31,589 nt of DNA from an uncultured Megasphaera sp. (GTDB lineage: Bacteria; Bacillota; Negativicutes; Veillonellales; Megasphaeraceae), in NCBI RefSeq assembly GCF_958350005.1, contig NZ_CATWFF010000004.1:1-31589 (forward strand), read 5' to 3'. The notes below the pieces were generated by a model. That model did no database searches, was not told the origin of the DNA, and worked only from the letters and a program-made list of their open reading frames with translations. The first letter of the stretch is position 1. Each line of letters begins with the position of its first letter. Position numbers and translations under genes: made by a program. Positions 23,121-31,589 of this stretch are shown one piece after another.

Positions 23121-24560
23121 TTATCCCGATATGATCTGTTTGTATATATTCATGTAGGCCTGGGCCGAGCGGTCCCAGCTGTAATCGCTTTCCATGGCAT
23201 TTTTTACAATATGGTCCCACAGCGCTGCGTCTTCATAGTAGCTCAGGCCCTTCTTTACGGTAAACAGGAGTTCATGAGCATTGAAGTTGGGGAACGTCAG
23301 GCCATTGCCTGTATTCGTATATTTATCGAAAGGAATAATCGTGTCGTTCAGGCCGCCAGTCTGGCGGACGATGGGAACGGCGCCGTATTTCAGGGCAATG
23401 AGCTGGCTCAGGCCGCACGGTTCATAGCGGGACGGCATGAGGAATATGTCTGCTGCTGCATAGACGCGATGGGCCAGGGCTTCGTCAAAGAGGATATTGG
23501 CCGATACCTTGGTCGGATAGCGGCGGGCCAGTTCCCGGAAGGCTTCTTCGTACTTCCAGTCGCCGGTGCCGACAATGACCAGCTGCACGTCATCTTCTAC
23601 AAGTTCGTCCATAATGCGCGTAACCAGATCGAGGCCCTTGTCTTCTACGAGGCGGGACACCATGGCGATCATGGGAATGCCCCGCTTAATGGGCAGTCCC
23701 AGCTCCGTCCGCAGGGCATCCTTGTTTTCCCGCTTGCCGGCACGGGCATTTCTGGCTGTATACTGCTTTTTAATATACTTGTCTGCAGCCGGATTATATA
23801 CGTCCTCATCGAGGCCGTTAATAATTCCTGTCACTTTATCCCGGTTCATGCGGATATATCCGTCCAGGCGTTCGCCAAAATAGGGATACGTAATTTCCTG
23901 AGCATACGTCGGACTTACCGTCGTAATGCGGTCGGCATAGACCATGCCCGATTTCATGTAATTGACGCAGCCGTCACATTCCAGATTGCCGTTGTCAAAC
24001 AGTTCCTGCGGAAGGCCAATAATGTCGCGCATAATGGCAGCTGGAAAGATGCCCTGATATTTTAAATTGTGAATAGTATAGACGATTTTCATCTGACTGT
24101 AATAGGGATCATGGCCGAAGTCTTCTTTCAGAAAGACTCCCATCAGTCCTGTATGCCAGTCGTTGCAGTGAATGACATCCGGCTTGAAGCCGACGCGGGG
24201 CAGCATGGTCAGAACGGCGCGGCAGAAATAGGCGAACCGTTCGGCATCGTCGTCAAACCCGTACAGGCGGTCCCGCTTGAAATACCATTCATTGTCGATG
24301 AAATACACCGTAACGCCGTTAAGCTGCAGTTCGTCGACGCCGTAATACAGCTGACGCCAGGCCAGATTGACCTTCCCTGTCGTGACCTGTTTCATCTGCT
24401 TTTTCCACTTGTCTGCAATGAGGCTGTACTTGGGAATAACCAGCCGCACATCCAGTCCCCGGGCAGCCAGCGACTTGGGCAGTGCGCCCATGACATCGGC
24501 AAGGCCGCCGGTCTTAATAAAAGGTACCGCTTCCGAAGCTACAAACAATACGTGTTCCAT
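23121..24560 (-). CDS. glgA: Glycogen synthase (ADP-glucose, GT5)
   Basis: Transfers glucose from ADP-glucose to the growing alpha-1,4 chain. The 479-residue length is standard. The N-terminal KTGGLADV motif (Lys16) binds ADP-glucose. HCNDWHTG and YTIHNLKYQG follow in the N-terminal half. The C-terminal Rossmann half has MVSRLVEDKGLDL, IVGTGDW and the conserved PSRYEPCGLSQL and RQTGGLNDTI segments. GGGAG precedes the ATG. It is 42 bases after glgB and is the fifth gene of the glycogen operon. Confidence 0.98.
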   Translation of the reverse strand: MEHVLFVASEAVPFIKTGGLADVMGALPKSLAARGLDVRLVIPKYSLIADKWKKQMKQVTTGKVNLAWRQLYYGVDELQLNGVTVYFIDNEWYFKRDRLYGFDDDAERFAYFCRAVLTMLPRVGFKPDVIHCNDWHTGLMGVFLKEDFGHDPYYSQMKIVYTIHNLKYQGIFPAAIMRDIIGLPQELFDNGNLECDGCVNYMKSGMVYADRITTVSPTYAQEITYPYFGERLDGYIRMNRDKVTGIINGLDEDVYNPAADKYIKKQYTARNARAGKRENKDALRTELGLPIKRGIPMIAMVSRLVEDKGLDLVTRIMDELVEDDVQLVIVGTGDWKYEEAFRELARRYPTKVSANILFDEALAHRVYAAADIFLMPSRYEPCGLSQLIALKYGAVPIVRQTGGLNDTIIPFDKYTNTGNGLTFPNFNAHELLFTVKKGLSYYEDAALWDHIVKNAMESDYSWDRSAQAYMNIYKQIISG

Positions 24561-24602
24561 ATATACTCTCCCACCTTCCTGCTCTTTATGAAAGGCTGCC
24601 GG

Positions 24603-26696
24603 TTACTCGGCAGTCCTGGTTTTTCGTTGTTTCGCCGTTCTGCGGCTGCGCGGTGCCGAAGAGGCTTTCTGTTTCGTGCCCGTTCCGGTCCTGGCAGCTG
24701 CCTTTTTCCGTACAGTCCGGCTCTTTTCCCGATTCGGCGCCGAATCTGTCACACTTCGTTTATGCCCCGTCTTTTGTGATGGGGACAATTTTTTTTTATG
24801 TGCTGCTTCTTTCAGCTGCAGATACACCGTTGCCAGAGGCGGTACCGTAATGGCCAGGGACTGTTCCTGCTGGTGCATGGGAATAGCTTCCGCTTTCAGC
24901 AGGCCTTCATTTACTACATTGGAACCGCCGAAGGCTTCGGCGTCACTGTTGAATACTTCTACATACTCCCCTTTGCAGGGTACGCCAAACCGGTAGTTAT
25001 GACGGACCACAGGCGTAAAGTTGCACACAGCCAGGGTCATATCGTCATCATGACGGCCGCGGCGGAAAAAGACGATAATGCTGTTGTCACAGTCATCACA
25101 GCTGATCCAGGAAAATCCGGTCCAGTCGCAGTCTTCTTCCCAGAATTCCCGATGGGACCGGTAATAGGCATTGAGGGCCTGCACGTAGTCCTCCATGGCC
25201 CGGTGCATGGGATAGTCCAGCAAATGCCAGTCCAGGCTGTCATCGTACTTCCATTCAATAAACTGGCCGAACTCACTGCCCATAAACAGCAGCTTTTTGC
25301 CGGGATGGGCCATCCAGTAGCCGTAAAAGGCGCGCAGGCCAGCAAATTTCTGCCAGTAATCGCCAGGCATCTTATCGAGAAGGGACCGCTTGCCATGGAC
25401 TACTTCGTCGTGGGACAGAGGGAGAATGAAGTTTTCCGAAAAGGCATAACACAAGGAAAAGGTAATGAGATTGTGGTTGTCTTTCCGGAATAGCGGATCG
25501 AGAGACATGTACTTCAGCATGTCGTTCATCCAGCCCATATTCCACTTGTAGTTAAATCCCAGACCGCCTACATCGACAGGCTTGGTCACCAGCGGCCAGG
25601 ACGACGACTCTTCGGCAATCATGAGGGCCTGGGGAAACTCACGGAATACAGCCGTATTCAGCTTACGCAGAAAGTCGATGGCTTCCAGGTTTTCCCGGCC
25701 GCCGTATTTGTTGGGCCGCCAGCTGCCTTCACGATGGCCGTAGTCCAGATAGAGCATGTTGGCCACGGCGTCAATGCGCAGGCCGTCAATATGAAACTGG
25801 CCGAGCCAGAACAGAGCGCTGGAAATGAGAAAAGACTGTACTTCCGTCCGGCCGTAGTCGAAATTCATGGTATCCCATTCCTGATTTTCCGCCAGCATGA
25901 CGTCGCCCGATTCGTAGCAGGGCTGTCCGTCAAAATGGCGCAGGCCGTGGGCGTCGCGGCAGAAATGGCCTGGCACCCAGTCGAGGATGACGCCGATGCC
26001 GCTGCGGTGGCACTGATCGATAAGGTACATCAGGTCTTCCGGAGCACCGTACCGGCTGGTTGCCGAAAAATACCCCGTCCCCTGATAGCCCCAGGACCCA
26101 TCATAGGGATATTCGCACAGGGGCATCAGTTCAATATGGGTATAGTGCATGGATTTGACATAGTCTACCAGCGGGCCTGCCAGTTCCCGGTATGACAGGA
26201 GTCGTCCTTCACTGCCGCGTCGCCAGGAGCCGAGATGAACTTCATACGTCAGCATCGGTTCGCTGTATGAATCGTACTGACTGCGGCCGGCCATCCAGGC
26301 CTTGTCCTTCCACGTATAATGAAGTTTCGTGAGCTTCGACGCCGTATGAGGACGCACTTCCGACGCAAAGGCATAGGGATCGCTTTTCAGGATGACTTCA
26401 CCAGACGGCGTCGTAATGGCATATTTATAGATATCCCCTTCGTGAAGCCCTTCGATATAAGCCGTCCAGATCCCGTTGCCGACAGCACTGCGCTCCATGG
26501 GATTGGCCTGGTCGTTCCAGTTGTTGAAATCGCCTACGACGCTCACGGCCCGGGCATGAGGCGCCCAGAGGGCAAAGCGCACGCACGGACGGCGGCGCAG
26601 AACCGTAAAATGAGCGCCAAACAGGCGATAACTGGCATGGTTTGTTCCCTGATGAAACAGAAAGGCACTGTAGTCATCAACTGCACTTACTTTCAT
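24603..26696 (-). CDS. glgB: 1,4-alpha-glucan branching enzyme with basic C-terminal tail
   Basis: Cuts alpha-1,4 chains and re-attaches them by alpha-1,6 links. The 697-residue protein has a CBM48 N-terminal domain (RFALWAPHARAVSVVGDFN), then a GH13 barrel with GLRIDAVAN (nucleophile Asp309), MIAEESSSWP (Glu362) and LSHDEVVHG (Asp430), and a C-terminal beta domain ending near residue 632 (PPLATVYLQLKEAA). After that comes an unusual 65-residue tail (633-697) with 22 Lys/Arg and only three acidic residues, rich in Ala, Ser and Thr. The tail's first codons contain nine As in a row. GGGGAGGG precedes the ATG. The gene is 26 bases after glgP. Catalytic parts look complete. Confidence 0.97.
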   Translation of the reverse strand: MKVSAVDDYSAFLFHQGTNHASYRLFGAHFTVLRRRPCVRFALWAPHARAVSVVGDFNNWNDQANPMERSAVGNGIWTAYIEGLHEGDIYKYAITTPSGEVILKSDPYAFASEVRPHTASKLTKLHYTWKDKAWMAGRSQYDSYSEPMLTYEVHLGSWRRGSEGRLLSYRELAGPLVDYVKSMHYTHIELMPLCEYPYDGSWGYQGTGYFSATSRYGAPEDLMYLIDQCHRSGIGVILDWVPGHFCRDAHGLRHFDGQPCYESGDVMLAENQEWDTMNFDYGRTEVQSFLISSALFWLGQFHIDGLRIDAVANMLYLDYGHREGSWRPNKYGGRENLEAIDFLRKLNTAVFREFPQALMIAEESSSWPLVTKPVDVGGLGFNYKWNMGWMNDMLKYMSLDPLFRKDNHNLITFSLCYAFSENFILPLSHDEVVHGKRSLLDKMPGDYWQKFAGLRAFYGYWMAHPGKKLLFMGSEFGQFIEWKYDDSLDWHLLDYPMHRAMEDYVQALNAYYRSHREFWEEDCDWTGFSWISCDDCDNSIIVFFRRGRHDDDMTLAVCNFTPVVRHNYRFGVPCKGEYVEVFNSDAEAFGGSNVVNEGLLKAEAIPMHQQEQSLAITVPPLATVYLQLKEAAHKKKLSPSQKTGHKRSVTDSAPNREKSRTVRKKAAARTGTGTKQKASSAPRSRRTAKQRKTRTAE

Positions 26697-26722
26697 GTTG
26701 AACCCTCCCCTTTCGGTTCCGG

Positions 26723-29152
26723 CTATATTGTAACCGGATGAATATGCCAGATATGATCGGCATATTCCTGAATCGTCCGGTCACTGGAAAAATACCCGGA
26801 ATGGGCAATATTCACGATGCTGGCACGGCGCCAGTCCTTCGTATCGGCATAGCGCCGGGCAATTTCTTCCTGAGCACCGCAGTATGCGGCAAAATCCTTC
26901 AGCACGAAGAACTCATCATTCCGGTCCAGGAGCGATTCATAGAGCATGCCAAAGTATTCCCCGTTAATGGAGCCGTCAGTCAGGGCATCCATGACCTGGC
27001 GGATCGCCGGATCGGAGCTGTACATATTCCAGGCCGAATAGCCGCCGTTGACATAGTAATTCATGACTTCGTCAGCCCGCAGGCCAAAGATGACGCAGTT
27101 GTCATCGCCGACGGCCTGGTGGATTTCCACATTGGCGCCGTCCATCGTTCCCAGCGTAATGGCGCCGTTCATCATGAACTTCATGTTCCCCGTGCCGGAC
27201 GCTTCTTTCCCGGCCGTGGAAATCTGTTCACTTACGTCAGCTGCCGGAAACAGGAGCTGTGCCAGAGATACATTGTAGTTTTCCAGAAAAAGAACCTGCA
27301 TCTGCTTGCTGACGCGGCGGTCCCGGTTGACCATATGAGCTACGACATTAATCAGCTTAATGGTCTGTTTGGCTTCGCCGTAGCTGGCAGCTGCCTTGCC
27401 GCCGAATAAGTAGGTCCGCGGCGTAATGCGCATGGACGGATTGGCTTTCAGCTGGTAATAGAGATGGAGAATATGAAGAATATTCAGGAGCTGCCGTTTA
27501 TACAGGTGAATCCGCTTGATCTGTATGTCAAAAATAGAGTCCGTATTGACTTTCAGGTTGTAGCGGGACCGGATATACTTTGCCAGCACCTGTTTGTTGC
27601 TGTGTTTGACCTGAGCCAGTTCAGCCTGGAAGGCCGAATCCCCGGCAAAGGGGGCCAGATCGAGCAGTTTGGACGGTGTTTTCCGCCACGTATCGCCAAT
27701 GGCGCTGTCAATGAGGCTGGCCAGTTTGGGATTCGATTCAATGAGCCAGCGGCGGTGAGAAATGCCGTTGGTCTTATTGGAAAACCGTTCCGGAAACCAT
27801 GTATAGAACTGATGAAGCGTGGAATCCTTTAAAATCTGGGAGTGAATTTCAGCGACGCCGTTGACGCTGTGACTGCCCAGAACGGACAAATGCGCCATAT
27901 GTACCTGGCCGTTCCACAAGACGGCTACATCCCGAGCCTTTCCTTCATCACCGGGGTACTTGGCCCGCACTTCATTCAGCCACTGCCGGTTAATTTCTTC
28001 GACAATGAGATAGATCCGCGGCAGAAGCGACTGGAACATGGGAATCGCCCACTTTTCCATGGCTTCCGGCAGAATGGTGTGATTCGTATAGGCTACCGTC
28101 CGCTGCGTCACAGCCCAGGCTGTCTTCCATGACAGCCCTTCTTCATCCATGAGGATGCGCATGAGTTCCGGAATGACCAGTGCCGGGTGCGTATCATTAA
28201 TGTGAATGCCTACGTACTGATCAAACTGCGACATGGGCTTGCGGTATTTTTTCTTATAATGGCGAACAATGCTCTGCACGCCGGCAGACACGAAGAAGTA
28301 TTCCTGCATGAGCCGCAGCCGGCGCCCTTCTTCCGTACTGTCGTCAGGATAGAGAAAACGGGAAAGCTGCTGGACTTTGTCCTTGTAGCGGAAAGCCCGG
28401 TGCCGGTCGCCGAAGGTCAGTTCGCGGTACAGGTCTTCCCGGGAATATTCTGCCCGCCACAGGCGCAGCGTATTGACCGTATTGTTGTGATAGCCAATAA
28501 TGGGCACATCATACGGCACGGCCCGGACAGACGAATAGTTTTCATGGACACATTCCAGATCGCCGTCGGCATTGGGCCGCATGTACGCGTTGCCGCCAAA
28601 GCGGACGTTTACGGCCTTATCCACTTTTTTAACTTCCCAGGGATAGCCGTTTACGAGCCAGTTATCGGGCAGTTCAACCTGCTGATCGTCGACAATGCGC
28701 TGATTGAACAGGCCGTACTGATAGCGAATACTGTTGCCATGGCCAGGAAGCTGCAGGGCTGCCAGAGAATCGATGAAGCAGGCAGCCAGACGGCCAAGGC
28801 CGCCGTTGCCCAGGCCGGGATCGCGTTCTTCCGGAATAATGTCATCCAGTTTCCAGCCCAGGTCTGACAGCCCTTCCTGACAGATCCGTTCCATATGGAC
28901 GCCGAGCAGATTGGACTTCAGCAGGCGGCCAATGAGAAATTCGATGGAAAAATAGTATATCTGCTTTACTTTCTGCTCTGCATAGACTTCGTTCGTACGA
29001 ATCCAATCTTCACTGACCAAATCGCGAATCATATAGGCAATGGTCTGATACACTTCATTGCGCGTCAGATCTTTGATATCGCTTTCCCACAAAATATGCG
29101 CTTTTTCCGTAAAAATCCGCTTGAATTCTTCCTTATTCTGCCATGTTTTCAT
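26723..29152 (-). CDS. glgP: Glycogen/starch/alpha-glucan phosphorylase (GT35)
   Basis: Releases glucose-1-phosphate from glycogen ends with phosphate, using pyridoxal phosphate. The 809-residue protein has the family length. EERDPGLGNGGLGRLAACF forms the glycogen/active-site region near residue 115. The PLP lysine lies in GTGNMKFM (Lys658), with NGAITLGTMDGANVEI after it. ATG at 29152 follows GAGGGG; the frame is open nine codons further upstream, but those codons hold the ribosome binding site. It sits 16 bases after glgD. Having the degrading enzyme in the same operon as the synthetic ones is common in Firmicutes. Confidence 0.98.
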   Translation of the reverse strand: MKTWQNKEEFKRIFTEKAHILWESDIKDLTRNEVYQTIAYMIRDLVSEDWIRTNEVYAEQKVKQIYYFSIEFLIGRLLKSNLLGVHMERICQEGLSDLGWKLDDIIPEERDPGLGNGGLGRLAACFIDSLAALQLPGHGNSIRYQYGLFNQRIVDDQQVELPDNWLVNGYPWEVKKVDKAVNVRFGGNAYMRPNADGDLECVHENYSSVRAVPYDVPIIGYHNNTVNTLRLWRAEYSREDLYRELTFGDRHRAFRYKDKVQQLSRFLYPDDSTEEGRRLRLMQEYFFVSAGVQSIVRHYKKKYRKPMSQFDQYVGIHINDTHPALVIPELMRILMDEEGLSWKTAWAVTQRTVAYTNHTILPEAMEKWAIPMFQSLLPRIYLIVEEINRQWLNEVRAKYPGDEGKARDVAVLWNGQVHMAHLSVLGSHSVNGVAEIHSQILKDSTLHQFYTWFPERFSNKTNGISHRRWLIESNPKLASLIDSAIGDTWRKTPSKLLDLAPFAGDSAFQAELAQVKHSNKQVLAKYIRSRYNLKVNTDSIFDIQIKRIHLYKRQLLNILHILHLYYQLKANPSMRITPRTYLFGGKAAASYGEAKQTIKLINVVAHMVNRDRRVSKQMQVLFLENYNVSLAQLLFPAADVSEQISTAGKEASGTGNMKFMMNGAITLGTMDGANVEIHQAVGDDNCVIFGLRADEVMNYYVNGGYSAWNMYSSDPAIRQVMDALTDGSINGEYFGMLYESLLDRNDEFFVLKDFAAYCGAQEEIARRYADTKDWRRASIVNIAHSGYFSSDRTIQEYADHIWHIHPVTI

Positions 29153-29168
29153 GATACAGTACCCCTCT

Positions 29169-30284
29169 TTAAATAACACTGCACTTTCCGATGCACAAGG
29201 GATTATCCTGCGTACCGGATAATACAGCTTCAGGCTGCACTATCGCGTTTTTGTCGCATATGACGTAGTCAAGCTGCGCGTCATCGCCAATCTTCGTCCG
29301 CTGCATAATGATGCTGTTGCGGATGACTGCGTTCTTTCCGACCCGCACTTTCCGGAACAGAATGGAATTTTCCACACGCCCTTCAATAATGCAGCCATTT
29401 GCGACAATAGAATTGCTGACATGCGCTTCTTCCATGTATTTGGCCGGCGCTTCATCCTTTATTTTGGTGTAGATATGGTGCTGTTTGTCCTTCAGGAACA
29501 GGTCATGCCACGTCTGCAGGTGAAGCAGGTCCATATTGACCTGGAAGTACGACGAAATAGAATCAATTCGTTTCGCATATCCCTGATAATTATACCCGAA
29601 AATCCGCAGGCGGTCTATATTGCGCTTCAGCACGTCCGTAATGAGGTAATGGTATCCTTTGGCATAGGCCTTGCGGATGGCGTGCTGAAAAATAGCCGAA
29701 TCGATGAGAATGCCGCGCTGATACAGGTTTTCGCCGGCCTGCAGTGTTTCCCTGGCGTCGATTCCCGTCACCCGGTGATGTTCGTTGACCGTCAGGGCAT
29801 AGCCGCTGCGGTCAAAATCGTACTTCTGCTGCTGATAAATAAGAGTTACGTCGGCATTATGGCGGCGATGAAAATGAAGGACTTCATCGTAGTCAATATT
29901 CTGCACCATATCGCAGCCTGTCAGCAGGATATAGGGCTTGTTGCCGCGCTGTACGTACAGGAGATTCTTGTAATACGCCGGAATATCGCCTTCCACGGGA
30001 TGCAGAATGTCTTCCACTTCTTCCGGAAGGTAGAACAGGCCGTCCCCCTTGCGGGCCAGTCCCCACTCTTTCCCGGAGCGAATGTGATCCAGTACGGACC
30101 GCGACTGCGCTGCCAGCAGGAGACCGACATTGGCAATACCGGCGTTGACCAGATTGGACAGCGTAAAGTCAACGAGACGGAACTTTCCTCCTACGGGAAT
30201 CGTTGCCAGCGGTCGCTTGTCATTCAGCTCGAGAATGGGCAAATCCGTCCGCATATTAATCATGGCTATCATATTACTGTTCAT
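29169..30284 (-). CDS. glgD: Glucose-1-phosphate adenylyltransferase, GlgD subunit
   Basis: Partner of GlgC in the Firmicute ADP-glucose pyrophosphorylase. The 371-residue product has the nucleotidyltransferase fold followed by left-handed beta-helix repeats (VSNSIVANGCIIEG, SILFRKVRVGKNAVIRNS). The N-terminal GGxGxRL nucleotide loop of the catalytic subunit is missing; MINMRTDLPILELNDKRP stands there instead. The family is therefore usually regarded as regulatory or weakly active. VGGKFRLVDFTLSNLVNAGI retains the fold. AAGGAGG precedes the ATG, four bases after the glgC stop codon begins, so the pair is tightly coupled as expected for a heteromer. Confidence 0.97.
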   Translation of the reverse strand: MNSNMIAMINMRTDLPILELNDKRPLATIPVGGKFRLVDFTLSNLVNAGIANVGLLLAAQSRSVLDHIRSGKEWGLARKGDGLFYLPEEVEDILHPVEGDIPAYYKNLLYVQRGNKPYILLTGCDMVQNIDYDEVLHFHRRHNADVTLIYQQQKYDFDRSGYALTVNEHHRVTGIDARETLQAGENLYQRGILIDSAIFQHAIRKAYAKGYHYLITDVLKRNIDRLRIFGYNYQGYAKRIDSISSYFQVNMDLLHLQTWHDLFLKDKQHHIYTKIKDEAPAKYMEEAHVSNSIVANGCIIEGRVENSILFRKVRVGKNAVIRNSIIMQRTKIGDDAQLDYVICDKNAIVQPEAVLSGTQDNPLCIGKCSVI

Positions 30285-30287
30285 GCA

Positions 30288-31439
30288 TTACGCCTCCTTC
30301 TTTGCAGCACCCATCATCTGCTCATTCCGGCCCAGGACGGCAACGGTGCCGTCGTCATTTTTCACGGTCACACCTTCGCCAATGGTGCAGCGCTCGCCAA
30401 TAATCGCCTTGTCGACGACGGCGTCTTTTTTGATGACTGTCCCCGGCATAATGACGGAATTGCTGACTCTGGCGCCTTTTTCGATGGTTACGTTATAAAA
30501 GATAACGGAATTGATGACATTCCCCAGAATGGCCGAGCCTTCGGCAATGAGCGAACTTTTGGCACTGCCGTCAGGGCCGATGAAATGGGGCGGCAGACTC
30601 TGGTTATACGAATAAATGCGCCAGTCCGGATTGTTCAGATCCAGGGGCGGCTCATCGGCAATAAGGTCCATATTGGCCTGCCACAGGCTGTCAATGGTTC
30701 CTACGTCCTTCCAGTATCCTTCGAAGGGATAGGCATAGAGAGGCACGTGATCGGCCAGCATGGCGGGAATGACGTTTTTGCCAAAATCATGGTCCGACGT
30801 CGTATCGGCTGCATCGGCTTTCAGATAGGACGTCAGGATATCGCGGTTAAAAATATAAATCCCCATGGATGCCAGGTTGCTTTCCGGCTTGGCCGGCTTT
30901 TCCTGGAACTTCTGAATCCGCATCGTTTCATCGGCTACCATGATGCCGAACCGGCTTGCTTCATCCCAGGGGACGCGAATGGTGCCGATAGTGACGCTGG
31001 CTTCATGCTTCTTATGGAAGGCCAGCATTTTGGCGTAGTCCATGGAATAAATATGATCGCCTGACAAAATGAGAACATAGTCGTCGCCGACCATATCGAC
31101 GAAGTTCAGGTTCTGATAAATAGCGTCTGCTGTGCCGTGATACCAGTTGGAGCCGCCGTCGCTCGTATAGGGCGGCAGGACGAAGGTACCGCCTGTATCG
31201 GAATCCAGATCCCAGGAACTGCCGTTGCCGACATACCAGTTTAATTCCAGCGGCTGATACTGGGTCAGAATACCGACGGTGCCGATACCGGAATGGCGGC
31301 AGTTGCTCAGGGGAAAGTCGATGATACGGTACTTCCCGCCAAACAGCAGACCCGGCTTGGCCTGATCTTTGGTCAGGACGCCCAATCGGCTGCCTTTGCC
31401 GCCGGCCAGGATCATGGCCAGACAATTGGATTTTCTCAT
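30288..31439 (-). CDS. glgC: Glucose-1-phosphate adenylyltransferase, catalytic GlgC subunit
   Basis: Makes ADP-glucose from glucose-1-phosphate and ATP, the committed step of glycogen synthesis. The 383-residue protein has the catalytic loop LAGGKGSRLGVLT near residue 11, GGKYRIIDFPLSNC, the YVLILSGDHIYSMDY metal/substrate motif, and GYWKDVGTIDSLWQANMDL at the sugar-phosphate site. The C-terminal beta-helix (NSVIFYNVTIEKGARVSNSV) follows. GAGGAGG precedes the ATG. It is the first gene of the operon; about 150 bases of leader remain in the window. Confidence 0.98.
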   Translation of the reverse strand: MRKSNCLAMILAGGKGSRLGVLTKDQAKPGLLFGGKYRIIDFPLSNCRHSGIGTVGILTQYQPLELNWYVGNGSSWDLDSDTGGTFVLPPYTSDGGSNWYHGTADAIYQNLNFVDMVGDDYVLILSGDHIYSMDYAKMLAFHKKHEASVTIGTIRVPWDEASRFGIMVADETMRIQKFQEKPAKPESNLASMGIYIFNRDILTSYLKADAADTTSDHDFGKNVIPAMLADHVPLYAYPFEGYWKDVGTIDSLWQANMDLIADEPPLDLNNPDWRIYSYNQSLPPHFIGPDGSAKSSLIAEGSAILGNVINSVIFYNVTIEKGARVSNSVIMPGTVIKKDAVVDKAIIGERCTIGEGVTVKNDDGTVAVLGRNEQMMGAAKKEA

Positions 31440-31535
31440 GTAAACTCCTCCTCGTGCCAGAAAACCGGTGCTCCAGTATGGGACAGAAAGGGAAAACAGT
31501 TCCTGCCGGCATACTGCATGCAGCGGATTCTCCTC

Positions 31536-31581
31536 GTAATCGTCTGTAATCGTTATATTTCTGCATATACAGCGAGTATAT
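31536..31581 (-). promoter_or_regulatory. Repeats and possible promoter upstream of glgC
   Basis: Two identical 8-base repeats (GTAATCGT on the plus strand, 31536-31543 and 31546-31553) start exactly 10 bases apart. Beyond them ATATAC and GTATAT form an inverted repeat (31565-31570, 31576-31581). A minus-strand TATACT at 31575-31580 could be a -10, but its -35 would lie outside the window; TATAAC at 31552-31557 is a weaker candidate. Confidence 0.35.
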
Positions 31582-31589
31582 ATGTAAAA

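Noticed and set aside
29421..31064. Plus-strand open frame of about 547 codons opposite glgD and glgC
   Set aside because: It spans two complete minus-strand genes and their 3-base gap, has no family resemblance and no suitable ribosome binding site.

Overview
Every gene recognised in this window lies on the minus strand, so transcription runs from high to low coordinates. The DNA is moderately GC-rich. Gene content suggests an anaerobic Firmicute of the class Negativicutes, most like Megasphaera and relatives. This rests on a Bacillota-type gene order (mfd, spoVB-like, mazG, HU) together with diderm-associated genes (a divergent polysaccharide deacetylase, an E. coli-type SpeD) and a glgC/glgD glycogen operon. 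It is an inference from gene families, not a database match. No tRNA, rRNA, CRISPR array, IS element, phage gene or broken gene was seen. The only gene-free stretch longer than 300 bases (1360-1705) holds the thiC riboswitch leader and a terminator.

Layout, in transcription order from the right edge. (1) 31439-18360: a glycogen operon of glgC, glgD, glgP, glgB, glgA, a fused GH13-GH77 enzyme and a malic enzyme, with short gaps. GlgC/GlgD make ADP-glucose, GlgA extends chains, GlgB branches, GlgP phosphorolyses, and the fusion probably debranches and disproportionates leftover chains. (2) 18342-17998: a TIGR04076-type small gene with its own promoter and a strong leader hairpin. (3) 17809-11461: mfd, spoVB-like, mazG and HU, starting at an extended -10 promoter and ending at a clear terminator. 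(4) 11389-10180: a GT28/MGDG-synthase-like glycosyltransferase, then a terminator that directly abuts the next gene's ribosome binding site. (5) 10165-8064: a TTG-started membrane-anchored polysaccharide deacetylase and an SDR oxidoreductase. (6) 8078-6672: a DUF697-like membrane protein and a YkvA/DUF1232 protein between a promoter and a perfect 14-bp terminator. (7) 6647-2168: a TTGACA/TAAAAT promoter drives thioesterase, murI, an anchored hypothetical protein, a CofE-like ligase, rdgB, a YfcE-type phosphodiesterase and speD. (8) 2134-1627: a single gene for a small secreted protein. (9) 1593-58: thiC behind a complete promoter, TPP riboswitch and terminator.

Most of the window is ordinary housekeeping and storage metabolism; I did not find a convincing new multi-gene system. 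The best leads are: a 65-residue, very basic tail on the branching enzyme whose first codons form an A9 run, where a slip of one base either way would remove the tail; the GH13-GH77 fusion in an operon that also carries a malic enzyme; a MazG whose N-terminus looks like the remnant of a deleted tetrapyrrole-methylase domain; and several terminator-like hairpins placed directly in front of ribosome binding sites inside apparent operons.
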